Below are positions 18,157 to 29,023 of a stretch of 64,000 bases of DNA, piece after piece. Source of the DNA: Corynebacterium glyciniphilum AJ 3170 (GTDB lineage Bacteria; Actinomycetota; Actinomycetes; Mycobacteriales; Mycobacteriaceae). The position numbers and the translations under genes are program-made. Location: NCBI RefSeq assembly GCF_007673095.1, contig NZ_VDYZ01000004.1, positions 166,279 through 230,278 of the forward strand. The letters run 5' to 3'. Positions within the stretch are counted from its first letter, which is position 1. Each line of letters opens with the position of its first letter. Below the pieces are notes generated by a model. It searched no databases. It saw only the letters and a list, made by a program, of their open reading frames with translations, and had not been told where the DNA came from.

Positions 18157-21100
18157 ATGGCGAACACCAGCCAGGAACTTGCCGCGGCAGCGGCAGGAGT
18201 GAAGAGTGATGAGCTGGGGGAGAAGGTCCGCGTCCATGCGCTCGCAAAGGCGTTGGGAATCCCCAGTGCACAGATGATCACCGTGCTGGGGGAGCACGGT
18301 GTGGAGAACAAGCGTGCCGCGTCGACTGTGACGAGGGCGGACGTGGAGCGTGTGCTCGGCGAGATCATCGCGGCCGGGAAGCCGGCGAAGGCTCCGGCGA
18401 AGAAGGCCCCGGCGAAGAAGCGAGCCTCGAGGAAGACCGCGACGAAGAAGGCAACCGGGACGGCGACGATGAGGCCTGCCGAGCCGGAACCCGAGGCTGC
18501 GCCGGTGGCTGAACCCCAGGCAGTCAATGAACCCGAGACCGTCGGCGACCCGGAGGCTGCGCAGCAGTCGGCCCCGACGCGTCGTCGTGGAGGGCGTTCC
18601 GGCAAGGTCACCCGCAAGGCATCGGCCCCCGTGTCTCCTGTCGAGCCTATCGAGCCCGCGGCAGAGCCGACACGGCAGCCCGCCACCGCCACGCCGGCGA
18701 CGGACACCGTTGAACCGACTGGACCGGCTGAGTCGGCAGAGACGCCCCAGGAGAAGAGCGCGGGGTCGGCGTCGCGTCGCCGCCGCCGTCGGCGCGTGAG
18801 CCGTCCCGCCGCCCAGGAGACCCCGGCGGAGAACGTGGTGCAGGAGCCGGCACCGAAGAACCAGGTACCGAAGGAGCCGGTGGCAGAGACACCCCGTCCG
18901 GTGGTGCGACGCCGCATTGTCCGCCGCGTGGGATCCCGGAGTGCCGCGGCAGGTGCGGAGGAACTGCGCCGGGAACGTCAGCGGGAGGCGGCCGCCGAGT
19001 CGCGCTCAAACGGGAGCAACCAGGGCGAAGCCCCTGCAGACGACAACAACGAGACCAGCGGCGACGCAACGACGTCCTCGCGCCGTCGTCGCGGGAGCCG
19101 CGGCCGGGGCCGTGGGCGTGGCGACCAGGGCGACCAGAACGGCGGCGGCAACTCCGCCGTCACTGAACCGACATCTGCCCATGCAGCGGAACACACGGCG
19201 GATACGTCCCAGGAGCCTGACAAGGCTGCGGAAGAGCAGACACCCGTCGTCGATGAACCGGTGAAGCTCAAGGGGTCCACCCGGCTGGAGTCCAAGCGCC
19301 GGTGGCGTCAGGAGCAGGGAAACGAGAAGCACCGGGCAGTCACCCGTGCGGAGTTCATCGCCCGACGCGAGAACATCTTCCGTTCCATGGTCGTCCGTGA
19401 CGCGCGGCGGCAGGACGGCGACGGGTGGACCACCCAGGTCGGGGTCGTCGAGGACGGTCTGCTCGTCGAGCATTTCGTCACCAGCGACGACCAGCAGTCC
19501 ACCATCGGGAACATCTACCTCGGACGCGTCCAGAATGTGCTGTCCAGCATGGAGGCCGCGTTCGTCGACATCGGGACCGGTCGTAATGCCGTCCTGTACG
19601 CCAGCGAGGTCGACTGGCGCTCCGAGCATGTGCGGGGTCGTTCCCGCCGGATCGAATCGGCGCTGAAACAGGGCGACCAGGTTCTGGTCCAGGTCATCAA
19701 GGAACCCCTGGGACACAAGGGCGCACGGTTGACCAACCGCGTGAGTTTCGCGGGCCGCTACCTGGTCTACGTCCCCGGTGGCCGGACCCAGGGCATCTCC
19801 CGGAAGCTGCCGGAAGCTGAGCGTAAGCGGCTGAAGTCGATCCTGCAGCGTGTCGTCCCCGAGGACGGAGGCACGATCATCCGTACCGCCGCAGAGGGTG
19901 TCAGCGAGGAGAAGATCGCCGAGGATGTCGACCGTCTCCACCGTCGCTGGCTCGACATCATCGAGAAGGAGAAGACGGAACGGGCCAAGAAGGGCGCGAC
20001 GCCGGTCACCATGTACGAGGAGCCGAACCTCCTGGTGAAGGTCGTCCGGGACATGTTCAACGAGGACTTCAATGAACTGGTCGTCGATGGCCGCAGGTCC
20101 TGGCAGCGGGTCCGTGACTACGTGCACCGCATGGCACCTGATCTCGAGAGCCGTGTGGTCAAGTGGAATCCGGAGGAACACGGCGGGGACGACGCCTTCG
20201 CCGCCTACGAGCTCGACGCCCAGCTTGCTAATGCGCTGAGCCGGAAGATCTGGCTGCCCTCCGGTGGCTACCTGATCATCGACAAGACCGAGGCGATGAC
20301 GGTCATCGACGTGAACACGGGAAGTTTCGTGGGGTCCGGCGGCAACCTCGAGGAGACGGTCACCAAGAACAACCTGGAGGCCGCCGAGGAGATCGTCCGG
20401 CAGATGCGGTTGCGCGACATCGGCGGAATGATCGTCGTCGATTTCGTGGACATGGTTCTCGAGGAGAACCGTGACCTGCTGCTGCGACGACTCACCGAGT
20501 TCCTCGCCGCTGACCGCACCCGCCACAAGGTCTCGGAGGTGACGAGCCTCGGGCTGGTGCAGATGACTCGGAAACGGCTCGGCGCCGGGCTGGTGGAGAC
20601 CTATTCCACCGAGTGTGAGGCGTGCCAGGGACGTGGCATCATCCTCCACGAGGATCCCGTGCAGCACGACGACGCCGACGATCACCAGGAGCGTCGTGAC
20701 CACGGCGGTCGTGAGGGGCTCAAACAGGCCCGACACGAGCAGGAGATCCGTAAGCGTTACGAGGACAGTGCGATCGAGGATGCTCCCGCACCGGCGCAGG
20801 AGGACGTGCAGTCCACCGCCACGGTGGCCACGACAGTGCATGCTGCGGCACAGGAGCATGCCGGACACCGTTCGGACGATGTCCATGACATCGTCGCCCA
20901 TGCGCTGAGCCGTGCCGGTGAGGAAGATCCGGATGAACCGACGGGTGCTGACTACGTCGCGGACGAGACCCCCGACACCGAGGACTCCGACGGTGCGACG
21001 GAGGCATTGCTGCGGGACATCGTCCAGCAGGAGCCAGCTGAGACGGCAGAGACGGTAGAGGCCAGCGCTGAGGCCGGCCCCGCCGAGGCCGACGTCGAGA

Positions 21101-21498
21101 CCACCAGGCGCAAGGATCGTCGTGGACGCCGGGTCGTCCGCCGCGTCACCCCGGCAGCCGAGCGACCGGAGGTCGAGGAGCGGGCGCAGGAGGTGCCGCA
21201 GGCGGAACATGCTGCTGAGGCCCCTGCCGCCGACTTCGAGTCGGCGAAGGCTGAGTTCGAGCGCTCGCCCCGTCGTCGGCGACGGGTCCGCGGGAATTCC
21301 CGGTCGGACCGTGAGCCACGGCCCGAGGATTACAGTCTCGGTCGCCATGACTCACGGCAGCAGGGCTCACGGCAGCAGGACGCGACGCAGCAGGCAGAGG
21401 AGCCGGCTGACAGCTCCGCCCAGGCGGCGACGGCTCCGGTGCCGCGGGTGCGGTCCGACCGTCGCGGACGGCGACGGGTCGTGCGCAGCGCACGGTGA
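18157..21498 (+). CDS. rne: Ribonuclease E/G
   Basis: 1113 residues, the endoribonuclease that starts mRNA decay and matures rRNA. Residues 22–66 (VRVHALAKALGIPSAQ onward) look like an IF2 N-terminal domain, as in mycobacterial RNase E. A long low-complexity K/A/P/E/R-rich linker runs to about residue 380. The S1 domain begins near SSTIGNIYLGRVQNV (about 447). The Mg-binding aspartates are in TVIDVNTGSFVG (about 715) and IVVDFVDM (about 760), and the Zn-link is CEACQGRG (about 823). A disordered acidic/arginine-rich tail ends the protein. GAGGAGA precedes the ATG. Confidence 0.96.
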   Translation: MANTSQELAAAAAGVKSDELGEKVRVHALAKALGIPSAQMITVLGEHGVENKRAASTVTRADVERVLGEIIAAGKPAKAPAKKAPAKKRASRKTATKKATGTATMRPAEPEPEAAPVAEPQAVNEPETVGDPEAAQQSAPTRRRGGRSGKVTRKASAPVSPVEPIEPAAEPTRQPATATPATDTVEPTGPAESAETPQEKSAGSASRRRRRRRVSRPAAQETPAENVVQEPAPKNQVPKEPVAETPRPVVRRRIVRRVGSRSAAAGAEELRRERQREAAAESRSNGSNQGEAPADDNNETSGDATTSSRRRRGSRGRGRGRGDQGDQNGGGNSAVTEPTSAHAAEHTADTSQEPDKAAEEQTPVVDEPVKLKGSTRLESKRRWRQEQGNEKHRAVTRAEFIARRENIFRSMVVRDARRQDGDGWTTQVGVVEDGLLVEHFVTSDDQQSTIGNIYLGRVQNVLSSMEAAFVDIGTGRNAVLYASEVDWRSEHVRGRSRRIESALKQGDQVLVQVIKEPLGHKGARLTNRVSFAGRYLVYVPGGRTQGISRKLPEAERKRLKSILQRVVPEDGGTIIRTAAEGVSEEKIAEDVDRLHRRWLDIIEKEKTERAKKGATPVTMYEEPNLLVKVVRDMFNEDFNELVVDGRRSWQRVRDYVHRMAPDLESRVVKWNPEEHGGDDAFAAYELDAQLANALSRKIWLPSGGYLIIDKTEAMTVIDVNTGSFVGSGGNLEETVTKNNLEAAEEIVRQMRLRDIGGMIVVDFVDMVLEENRDLLLRRLTEFLAADRTRHKVSEVTSLGLVQMTRKRLGAGLVETYSTECEACQGRGIILHEDPVQHDDADDHQERRDHGGREGLKQARHEQEIRKRYEDSAIEDAPAPAQEDVQSTATVATTVHAAAQEHAGHRSDDVHDIVAHALSRAGEEDPDEPTGADYVADETPDTEDSDGATEALLRDIVQQEPAETAETVEASAEAGPAEADVETTRRKDRRGRRVVRRVTPAAERPEVEERAQEVPQAEHAAEAPAADFESAKAEFERSPRRRRRVRGNSRSDREPRPEDYSLGRHDSRQQGSRQQDATQQAEEPADSSAQAATAPVPRVRSDRRGRRRVVRSAR

Positions 21499-21542
21499 AT
21501 CACCGGCGTGTCGTTCCCGCCCCGGGAGAAGCTGCGGAGATT

Positions 21543-21570
21543 TTGTTTTCCCGGGGTAGGGCGGTAGCCT
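21543..21570 (+). promoter_or_regulatory. Promoter of the rplU-rpmA operon
   Basis: TTGTTT at 21543–21548 and TAGCCT at 21565–21570 with a 16-nt spacer, placed just after the rne stop. It gives a leader of about 215 nt before rplU. Confidence 0.6.
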
Positions 21571-21710
21571 TGCATCGTCGCTGTTCGACCGTTGGTCGAT
21601 CGTGTCCGTCGGTTTCTGTCTGAAACCGCGGTCGCGCCGCATGTCCGGCGCAGGCTCGTCCACGTCGAACGCAGTGAAATAAGCAATGAAGTCCAGTCAG
21701 ATTGCCTTTT

Positions 21711-21759
21711 CAGGCCGCGCCCCGCACTTCGTCGGGGCAGACGGTGGAGGGGTGGCCTG
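21711..21759 (+). ncRNA. Structured leader upstream of rplU (candidate L21 autoregulatory element)
   Basis: Nested pairings: CAGGCC (21711–21716) with GGCCTG (21754–21759), enclosing GCCCCG (21719–21724) with CGGGGC (21733–21738) around an 8-nt loop. It lies 34 nt before the L21 start. Ribosomal-protein operons are often autoregulated through such leaders; no match to a named RNA family is claimed. Confidence 0.45.
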
Positions 21760-21792
21760 AGCCGAGTAGAGAAACAAAGGGGTAGCCCTTCC

Positions 21793-22095
21793 ATGTACGC
21801 GATCGTCAAGACCGGCGGAAAGCAGTACAAGGTTGCCGAAGGTGACCTCGTCAAGGTCGAGAAGATCGAGGGAGAGCCGGGTTCGTCCGTGGCTCTCACC
21901 CCGGTTCTCCTCGTCGATGGCGCTGACGTCACTTCCGGTGACAAGCTCGCCGACAAGACCGTTGCAGCCGAGATCGTCGACCAGACCAAGGGTAAGAAGA
22001 TCAACGGCATGCACTACCGGAACAAGACCGGTTACAAGCGTCGTTACGGCCACCGCCAGCAGCTGACCGTCCTCAAGGTCACCGGCATCAAGTAA
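21793..22095 (+). CDS. rplU: 50S ribosomal protein L21
   Basis: 100 residues, standard length. It begins [14 protein letters not shown] and carries the C-terminal signature [12 protein letters not shown] that contacts 23S rRNA. The start is the ATG at 21793 with AAAGGGGT upstream. It is co-transcribed with rpmA 59 nt downstream, the universal pairing. Confidence 0.98.
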   Translation: MYAIVKTGGKQYKVAEGDLVKVEKIEGEPGSSVALTPVLLVDGADVTSGDKLADKTVAAEIVDQTKGKKINGMHYRNKTGYKRRYGHRQQLTVLKVTGIK

Positions 22096-22154
22096 ACCCA
22101 GCGACCGCTGCCACCTGTGCAGCGGTACGAGCTTTTCCGAGGAGGGAAAAGACC

Positions 22155-22421
22155 ATGGCACACAAGAAGGGTGCTTCCAGCTCCAGCAACGGTCGCGATT
22201 CCGAGTCCAAGCGTCTCGGTGTCAAGCGTTTCGGTGGTCAGCAGGTCAAGGCCGGCGAGATCCTGATCCGTCAGCGCGGTACCTCGTTCCACCCCGGTGA
22301 GAACGTCGGACGCGGCGGCGACGACACCCTGTTCGCCCTCAAGGGCGGCGCCGTGCAGTTCAGCACCCGCCGTAACCGTCGACTGGTGAACATCGTCGAG
22401 AACGAGACCGTCGAGGCGTAG
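22155..22421 (+). CDS. rpmA: 50S ribosomal protein L27
   Basis: 88 residues. It starts [19 protein letters not shown], and its N-terminal tail reaches the peptidyl-transferase centre. There is no Firmicute-type cleavable leader. GAGGAGG lies ahead of the start. Last gene of the rplU operon, followed by a hairpin. Confidence 0.98.
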   Translation: MAHKKGASSSSNGRDSESKRLGVKRFGGQQVKAGEILIRQRGTSFHPGENVGRGGDDTLFALKGGAVQFSTRRNRRLVNIVENETVEA

Positions 22422-22462
22422 TACTCAGGGTACTCAGGCGCTCTCAGCGTTCTTCTGAGGCC

Positions 22463-22497
22463 GGCCCCGGGATGTCACGGACGTCCCGGGGCCTTCT
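22463..22497 (+). terminator. Terminator of rplU-rpmA
   Basis: A 10-bp perfect stem, GGCCCCGGGA (22463–22472) with TCCCGGGGCC (22484–22493), around an 11-nt loop. The T-tract is weak (TTCTCG), so efficiency is uncertain. Confidence 0.65.
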
Positions 22498-22554
22498 CGT
22501 GCCCGGCCGACCATGCTGACCTGCAGCACTGCGGCCGGCGTCCGTCCCAGGTGA

Positions 22555-22560
22555 TAGGAT
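22555..22560 (+). promoter_or_regulatory. -10 element of obgE
   Basis: TAGGAT about 57 nt before the obgE ATG. It leaves a short leader containing GGAGG, so unlike many neighbours this mRNA is not leaderless. Confidence 0.5.
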
Positions 22561-22598
22561 CGTCGAGATTCTTGAACCACCCCCTTTTAACCGCCTGA

Positions 22599-24131
<1,533 letters not shown>

Positions 24132-24272
24132 CCGGCCCCCGCATTCGGGGGAGTGGCACGGGGGTGGCTCGCGACGGACGATCCTGGATACTTCTCCGCC
24201 TCGTGTCCGGTTGACCCGGCCAGTCGGGTGTCTCGTGGCGAGGACCGGTGCGACTGGGACATAATGAAGGGC

Positions 24273-25580
24273 ATGTCTGACACCACTGATGCCTCCGACA
24301 TGTCCGATGAGCCGACGGTATTCGAGTACCCGGCGTCCCTGGAGTTCGGGACGGACGCTGTGCATCAGCCCGGCCCCGTCATTCCCGCCACCTCCAAGGA
24401 GTTCCCGGATCCCGAGGTCACGGAGGATTCCCCGGCGTACGGCCACCGCTCCGACGTGCGGCAGACCATCCGGAACGCCAAGCGCGTCGTGGTCAAGATC
24501 GGTTCGTCCAGTCTGACGGATGAGACGGGACTGGTCAGCCCCGACCGGATCGATGTCATCGCCGACGCACTCGAAGCCAGGATGGACCGTGACACCGACG
24601 TGATCGTGGTGTCGTCAGGTGCTGTGGCCTGTGGCATGGGCCCGTTGGGGTTGGCGCAGAAACCGACGGACCTGGCCACCAAGCAGGCCGCCGCCGCGGC
24701 AGGGCAGGTGCTGCTGGCCCAGGAGTGGGCCCGCAGCTTCGCCCGCTACGGTCGCTCGATCGGCCAGGTGCTGTTGACGGCGTCGGACGCTGCCCGGCGT
24801 GACCGCGCGCGGAACGCCCAGCGCACCATCGACCGCCTGCGGCAGCTGCGTGCCGTGCCGATCGTCAACGAGAACGACACGGTGGCGACCTCCGAGATGC
24901 GCTTCGGTGACAACGACCGGTTGGCCTCCCTGGTGTCCCACCTGACGTACGCGGATGCGCTCGTCCTGTTGTCAGACGTGGCCGGTCTCTACGACCGCAA
25001 CCCGGCCGAGCCGGACGCCCGGTTCATTGCCGAGGTGAAGAGCAGCAAGGACCTGCGCGGTGTCGTCGCCGGCGACGGCGGGCGCCTGGGTACCGGAGGT
25101 ATGGCGGCGAAGGTGTCTGCGGCCCGTCTGGCCTCCCGCGCGGGTATCCCGGTGTTGCTGACCTCCACGGAGAACATCGGTGCCGCCTTGGACCAGGCGA
25201 TGGTCGGCACCTGTTTCTGGCCGCGGGAGGACCGTCTGTCCGCCTGGAAGTTCTGGGTCCTCTACGCCGCGGATTCGGCGGGCACCCTGCATCTGGACGC
25301 GGGGGCCGCTGCGGCGATGGAACGCCACAACTCCCTGCTCGCCGTCGGGCTCGTGCGGGTGGACGGGGCGTTCACCTCGGGCGAGGTGCTCGACATCGTC
25401 GGTCCGGACGGGGAGCTGATCGGGCGTGGTGAGGTCAACTACGACTCGGCCACGTTGGAGGGGATGGTCGGCAAGTCCACGGCGGACCTCCCGGACTTCG
25501 CGCAGCGTCCGGTGATCCACGCCGACTACATGGCGACGTACTCCAACCGGCAGTCCCGGGTGTACGGCGCGACCAGCTGA
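24273..25580 (+). CDS. proB: Glutamate 5-kinase with PUA domain
   Basis: 435 residues from the ATG at 24273; it phosphorylates glutamate in the first step of proline synthesis. The amino-acid kinase core starts at [13 protein letters not shown] (about residue 70), with VNENDTVA and GTGGMAAKV, and a PUA domain occupies the last 80 residues. CATAAT (24260–24265) 7 nt upstream suggests a leaderless start here; ATG 24264 is an alternative. The 65-residue N-terminal extension before the kinase is unusual, so a GTG start just before the core cannot be excluded. A terminator follows. Confidence 0.92.
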   Translation: MSDTTDASDMSDEPTVFEYPASLEFGTDAVHQPGPVIPATSKEFPDPEVTEDSPAYGHRSDVRQTIRNAKRVVVKIGSSSLTDETGLVSPDRIDVIADALEARMDRDTDVIVVSSGAVACGMGPLGLAQKPTDLATKQAAAAAGQVLLAQEWARSFARYGRSIGQVLLTASDAARRDRARNAQRTIDRLRQLRAVPIVNENDTVATSEMRFGDNDRLASLVSHLTYADALVLLSDVAGLYDRNPAEPDARFIAEVKSSKDLRGVVAGDGGRLGTGGMAAKVSAARLASRAGIPVLLTSTENIGAALDQAMVGTCFWPREDRLSAWKFWVLYAADSAGTLHLDAGAAAAMERHNSLLAVGLVRVDGAFTSGEVLDIVGPDGELIGRGEVNYDSATLEGMVGKSTADLPDFAQRPVIHADYMATYSNRQSRVYGATS

Positions 25581-25590
25581 TATCGCCCAC

Positions 25591-25623
25591 TCACCCAGAT
25601 TGTTCAACAATCTGGGTGATTTT
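25591..25623 (+). terminator. Terminator of proB
   Basis: A perfect 14-nt inverted repeat, TCACCCAGATTGTT (25591–25604) and its complement (25606–25619), followed by TTTT. In RNA the central bases form a small loop. Confidence 0.9.
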
Positions 25624-25652
25624 CGCGTCTGCCTCACGTACGCTGGAATGTC

Positions 25653-26993
25653 ATGAACGACGTGAACACCGCCAAGAACTCGTCCGCCGCTCCCGCCACC
25701 TCCGGCGACACCGCCGGCCTCACCCCCGTCCGTGCCGCCGAGCGTGAGGAGGTCCTCGCCAAGGCGCAGAAGGCCCGCGAGGTCTCACAGCGCCCCGCGC
25801 TGACCACCACCCAGAAGAACGACCTGCTCACCGCCGCCGCAGACCGGCTCGTCGCCGAGACGGAGTCGATCCTCGACGCCAATGAGCGTGACATCGCCGC
25901 CGGGCGTGAGCGGGGCATGTCCGAGTCGCTCATCGACCGGCTCAGCCTCGACGCCGCCCGCGTCGAAGGCATCGCCGGGGGCCTGCGTCAGGTCGCCGAC
26001 CTGGCCGACCCGGTCGGTGACGTCGTCCGCGGCTCCCGTCGTCCCAACGGGCTGGAGATGCGCCAGGTCCGCGTCCCCCTGGGTGTGATGGGCATGGTGT
26101 ACGAGGCCCGTCCGAACGTGACGGTGGACGCTTTCGGTCTCGCCGTGAAGTCCGGCAACGTCCCGTTGCTGCGTGGGTCGAAGTCGGCCCAGAACTCGAA
26201 TACGCGGCTCGTGGAGATCCTGCAGGATGTCTGTGAAGAACACGGCCTGCCCCGGGAAACCGTCCAGCTGCTTCCCTGTGAGACCCATGACTCGGTCCAG
26301 GACCTGATCACCGCCCGTGGCCTGGTCGACATCGTCATCCCGCGTGGCGGCGCCGGCCTGATCAACGCCGTGGTCACCGGCGCCACCGTGCCGGCCATCG
26401 AGACCGGCACCGGCAACTGCCACTTCTACGTCGACGGGTCCGCCGACGTCGACGAGGCGATTGAGCTGGTCATCAACGGTAAGACCCGGCGTTGCTCGGT
26501 GTGCAACGCCACCGAGGTCGTCCTGCTCGACGCCGCCCTGTCCGACGAGGACAAGAAACGCGTCCTGACATCGTTGCAGGACGCCGGGGTCACCATCCAC
26601 GGTGAGGTGGACGAACTGTCCGCTCTCGGGGTCGGTGACGTGGTCCAGGCCGAGCAGAAGGACTGGGAGGACGAGTACGGCTCCTTCGACATCGCCGCTG
26701 CCGTGGTGGACGGTGTCGAGGCTGCGGTCGCCCACATCACCCGGTACTCCACCGGCCACACCGAGGCGGTCAGCGCCACCGACTACAAGGCCACCAAGTT
26801 CTTCGAGCAGAATGTCGACGCCGCTGCGGTGATGATCAACACCTCCACCGCCTGGACCGACGGCGAAATGTACGGTTTCGGCGCCGAGATCGGCATCTCG
26901 ACCCAGAAACTGCATGCCCGTGGCCCCATGGGACTGCCGGAGCTGACGAGCACCAAGTGGATCGTCAACGGTGAGGGGCAGGTCCGTCCCTGA
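25653..26993 (+). CDS. proA: Glutamate-5-semialdehyde dehydrogenase (gamma-glutamyl phosphate reductase)
   Basis: 446 residues, catalysing the second step of proline synthesis with NADPH. The catalytic cysteine is in KTRRCSVCNATEV, and further ALDH-fold motifs are GVMGMVYEARPNVT and VIPRGGAGLI. TACGCT (25639–25644) ends 8 nt before the ATG, so the gene has its own leaderless promoter and is separated from proB by a terminator. Confidence 0.96.
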   Translation: MNDVNTAKNSSAAPATSGDTAGLTPVRAAEREEVLAKAQKAREVSQRPALTTTQKNDLLTAAADRLVAETESILDANERDIAAGRERGMSESLIDRLSLDAARVEGIAGGLRQVADLADPVGDVVRGSRRPNGLEMRQVRVPLGVMGMVYEARPNVTVDAFGLAVKSGNVPLLRGSKSAQNSNTRLVEILQDVCEEHGLPRETVQLLPCETHDSVQDLITARGLVDIVIPRGGAGLINAVVTGATVPAIETGTGNCHFYVDGSADVDEAIELVINGKTRRCSVCNATEVVLLDAALSDEDKKRVLTSLQDAGVTIHGEVDELSALGVGDVVQAEQKDWEDEYGSFDIAAAVVDGVEAAVAHITRYSTGHTEAVSATDYKATKFFEQNVDAAAVMINTSTAWTDGEMYGFGAEIGISTQKLHARGPMGLPELTSTKWIVNGEGQVRP

Positions 26994-27047
26994 CGCTGCC
27001 TGACGCTACCGGGCACTGTCGCAGCCCGGGTGAGGGTCGGAGTTCTG

Positions 27048-27130
27048 GAAGTGTTACCACTTTTCGGGAAGCTGCTGCTGGGAAACACCAGGTCATTAGA
27101 AGTATTACCACTGCTGAGTGGTAACACTTC
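27048..27130. repeat. Three copies of a GAAGTGTTACCAC motif between proA and the cutinase gene
   Basis: GAAGTGTTACCAC is at 27048–27060, a one-mismatch copy (GAAGTATTACCAC) at 27099–27111, and a perfect inverted copy at 27118–27130. The last two could form a 13-bp near-perfect hairpin with a 6-nt loop. No T-tract follows. They may be operator sites for a regulator of the downstream secreted hydrolase, or a proA termination structure. Confidence 0.6.
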
Positions 27131-27211
27131 GGGCGGCGGTGGTGTACGCCGCTGACGTCGACCGCAACCCCTTGGTTCTGAACGGGGAGCCCGCGAAGTA
27201 GAGTTGTATCC

Positions 27212-28021
27212 GTGAGGAAAATTCATGGAGTTGTCAGCTTCGCTACGTTCGCTGTCGTCGCCGCGGCAGTCACGGTCGGCACCGCTGCCGCAGGAGTGGC
27301 ACGTGACGGGGATGCCGGAGGGGACTGTCCGTCCGTCGTGGCGCTCGCTGCCCGGGGCAGTGAAGAGAACGAGACCTACGGCCCCAGCGCGGCCAACGGC
27401 TATTCCAACGGCTATGAGGGGGAGACTCTCCACCGGTTCCTGAGTTACGCATCCACCGTGTACCCGGGCCTCTTCGACCCCGACGACCGCACGGTGCTGG
27501 CCATCGACGCAGACCACTACCCCGCGCGTTTCCCGGTCGGAGAGGCGGGGGAGGACCCGGACCCGGCCACACTGATCAACGGGGTGGGTCTCTTCGTCGA
27601 CTCGATGGCGAAAGGCCTGCCCGGGGGCCTGGCCATGGTCGAGGACTATGAACAGTCCACCGGCTGCCGTCCGGACTATGTCGGTCTCGGGTACTCGCAG
27701 GGGGTTGCTGCCCTGACACCGGTGCAGCACACCCTCGCCGCTGAGGGGCGGCTGCGCGGTGCGGTGTACTTCGGCAACCCCTTCCACCGTGCCCCGGGGC
27801 TCATCGGTGGGGGATCGATGAGCGGGGTTCCCGTCCACAGCTACTGCCTGACCGACGACTTCGCCTGCGACACCGGCCCACGGTCCGTCGCCCTCGCCGT
27901 GCAGGACGATGAAGGCGCCGGGGCACACGAGACCTATTTCCGCGATGCGGTGGTTGATCCCACGGCCGCGAGCCCTGCGGAGCGTGCCGCGGTCGATGCC
28001 TTCGCCCGTCTTATCCGATGA
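27212..28021 (+). CDS. Secreted cutinase-family serine hydrolase
   Basis: 269 residues with an N-terminal signal peptide (hydrophobic about 8–27, AAAGVA cleavage region). The cutinase nucleophile motif GYSQG is present near residue 167. CLTDDFACD would supply the aspartate and the late AHETYF the histidine. Cysteine pairs near CPS and CRPD fit the conserved disulfides. Corynebacteriales cutinase-like proteins act as esterases/lipases in the envelope. The GTG start has TAGAGT (27199–27204) 7 nt upstream, so it is leaderless. The 3' end overlaps the convergent gene by 11 nt. Confidence 0.9.
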   Translation: MRKIHGVVSFATFAVVAAAVTVGTAAAGVARDGDAGGDCPSVVALAARGSEENETYGPSAANGYSNGYEGETLHRFLSYASTVYPGLFDPDDRTVLAIDADHYPARFPVGEAGEDPDPATLINGVGLFVDSMAKGLPGGLAMVEDYEQSTGCRPDYVGLGYSQGVAALTPVQHTLAAEGRLRGAVYFGNPFHRAPGLIGGGSMSGVPVHSYCLTDDFACDTGPRSVALAVQDDEGAGAHETYFRDAVVDPTAASPAERAAVDAFARLIR

Positions 28022-28949
28022 ATAGGATCAGCGGACCGTCGTAGAACAGGGCGGACATGACGGCGGCGACAGCGACACCGGCGTGCAGCGGCATCTCCCG
28101 GATTCCGACCTTCTTCGGTGGCCACGGTGTGCCCTTCGCCGCTGACGCAGGTACCGCGCGGGACCGCCACAGAGCCACCGCGAACACGGCCACCGCCACG
28201 ATCCAGGCCGCCCAGTGCACGTACCGCACGCCGACGGTGGCCACCACGACGATCAGTGCCGCCAGGTGGAAGATCTGGGACGCGGCCAGCCAGCCAGGAT
28301 CACCCTTCTTCCGGATCATGGTCTTGACGTAGAAGATCGTCCCGACGGTGTAGAGCAGCAGCCACAGGAAGCTCACCCACACCGCGGTAGGCAGGGCCTC
28401 GACGACTTTCGGGGTGAACAGGTTCGACGCCCACGTCACCCCGCCGCTGACCGGATTACTCGCCCCCAGGCCGATCGTCGCGGCGACCGGGACGATGAAC
28501 ACGGACGCGGCCGTCGTGGCGACCCCGGACGCCAGCGACCGGGGCGTCCCCCGCCATGTCTCGTAGACCGCGACCGCGATCAGCGGCAGGAACACGAACA
28601 CCCACCACAGCAGGTGCGGTTGCAGGATCAGCGCCAGGACCGCCGCGAGACCGGCGACGGCGCCGTAGAGCAGCGTCGGCGCGACAGCGCGCCCACGCAT
28701 CGTGGCGTTACGGGCGCGCATCAGGATTCCACCGGCGAAGAACGCCAGGTAGCCGACCACCCACGCCACGGTGACGGCGAGGAAGGTCAGCACCATGCCG
28801 GCGGTGCCGTGCACGCCGTCGCCCCGGTCCGCGGGGGAGAGCGCGTCCCAGATCTTCAGGCACCAGAAGAGCCCGACAAGGGGCGGTATCGCGACCATCG
28901 GCCACGCGCCGTGCTGATTCGGTACCCACGGGTTCATTCTCATCGCCAT
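28011..28949 (-). CDS. YwiC-like family integral membrane protein
   Basis: 312 residues with about nine to ten membrane segments. The N-terminal PNQHGAWPMVAIPP is the YwiC-family signature. The ATG at 28949 is preferred: on the minus strand TACGCT ends 7 nt upstream, so the mRNA should be leaderless. Function of the family is unknown. It is divergent from nadD and overlaps the cutinase gene tail to tail. Confidence 0.87.
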   Translation of the reverse strand: MAMRMNPWVPNQHGAWPMVAIPPLVGLFWCLKIWDALSPADRGDGVHGTAGMVLTFLAVTVAWVVGYLAFFAGGILMRARNATMRGRAVAPTLLYGAVAGLAAVLALILQPHLLWWVFVFLPLIAVAVYETWRGTPRSLASGVATTAASVFIVPVAATIGLGASNPVSGGVTWASNLFTPKVVEALPTAVWVSFLWLLLYTVGTIFYVKTMIRKKGDPGWLAASQIFHLAALIVVVATVGVRYVHWAAWIVAVAVFAVALWRSRAVPASAAKGTPWPPKKVGIREMPLHAGVAVAAVMSALFYDGPLILFIG

Positions 28950-29023
28950 AGTGGAAAGCGTATCGCGGGGAAACGTCGGCTGTGGTTCCTTTCGGGCGGT
29001 ACTTACCCGTAGCATGGGCGGAC

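Noticed and set aside
19006..21348. 780-codon minus-strand open frame
   Set aside because: Antisense to rne, which carries all catalytic motifs.
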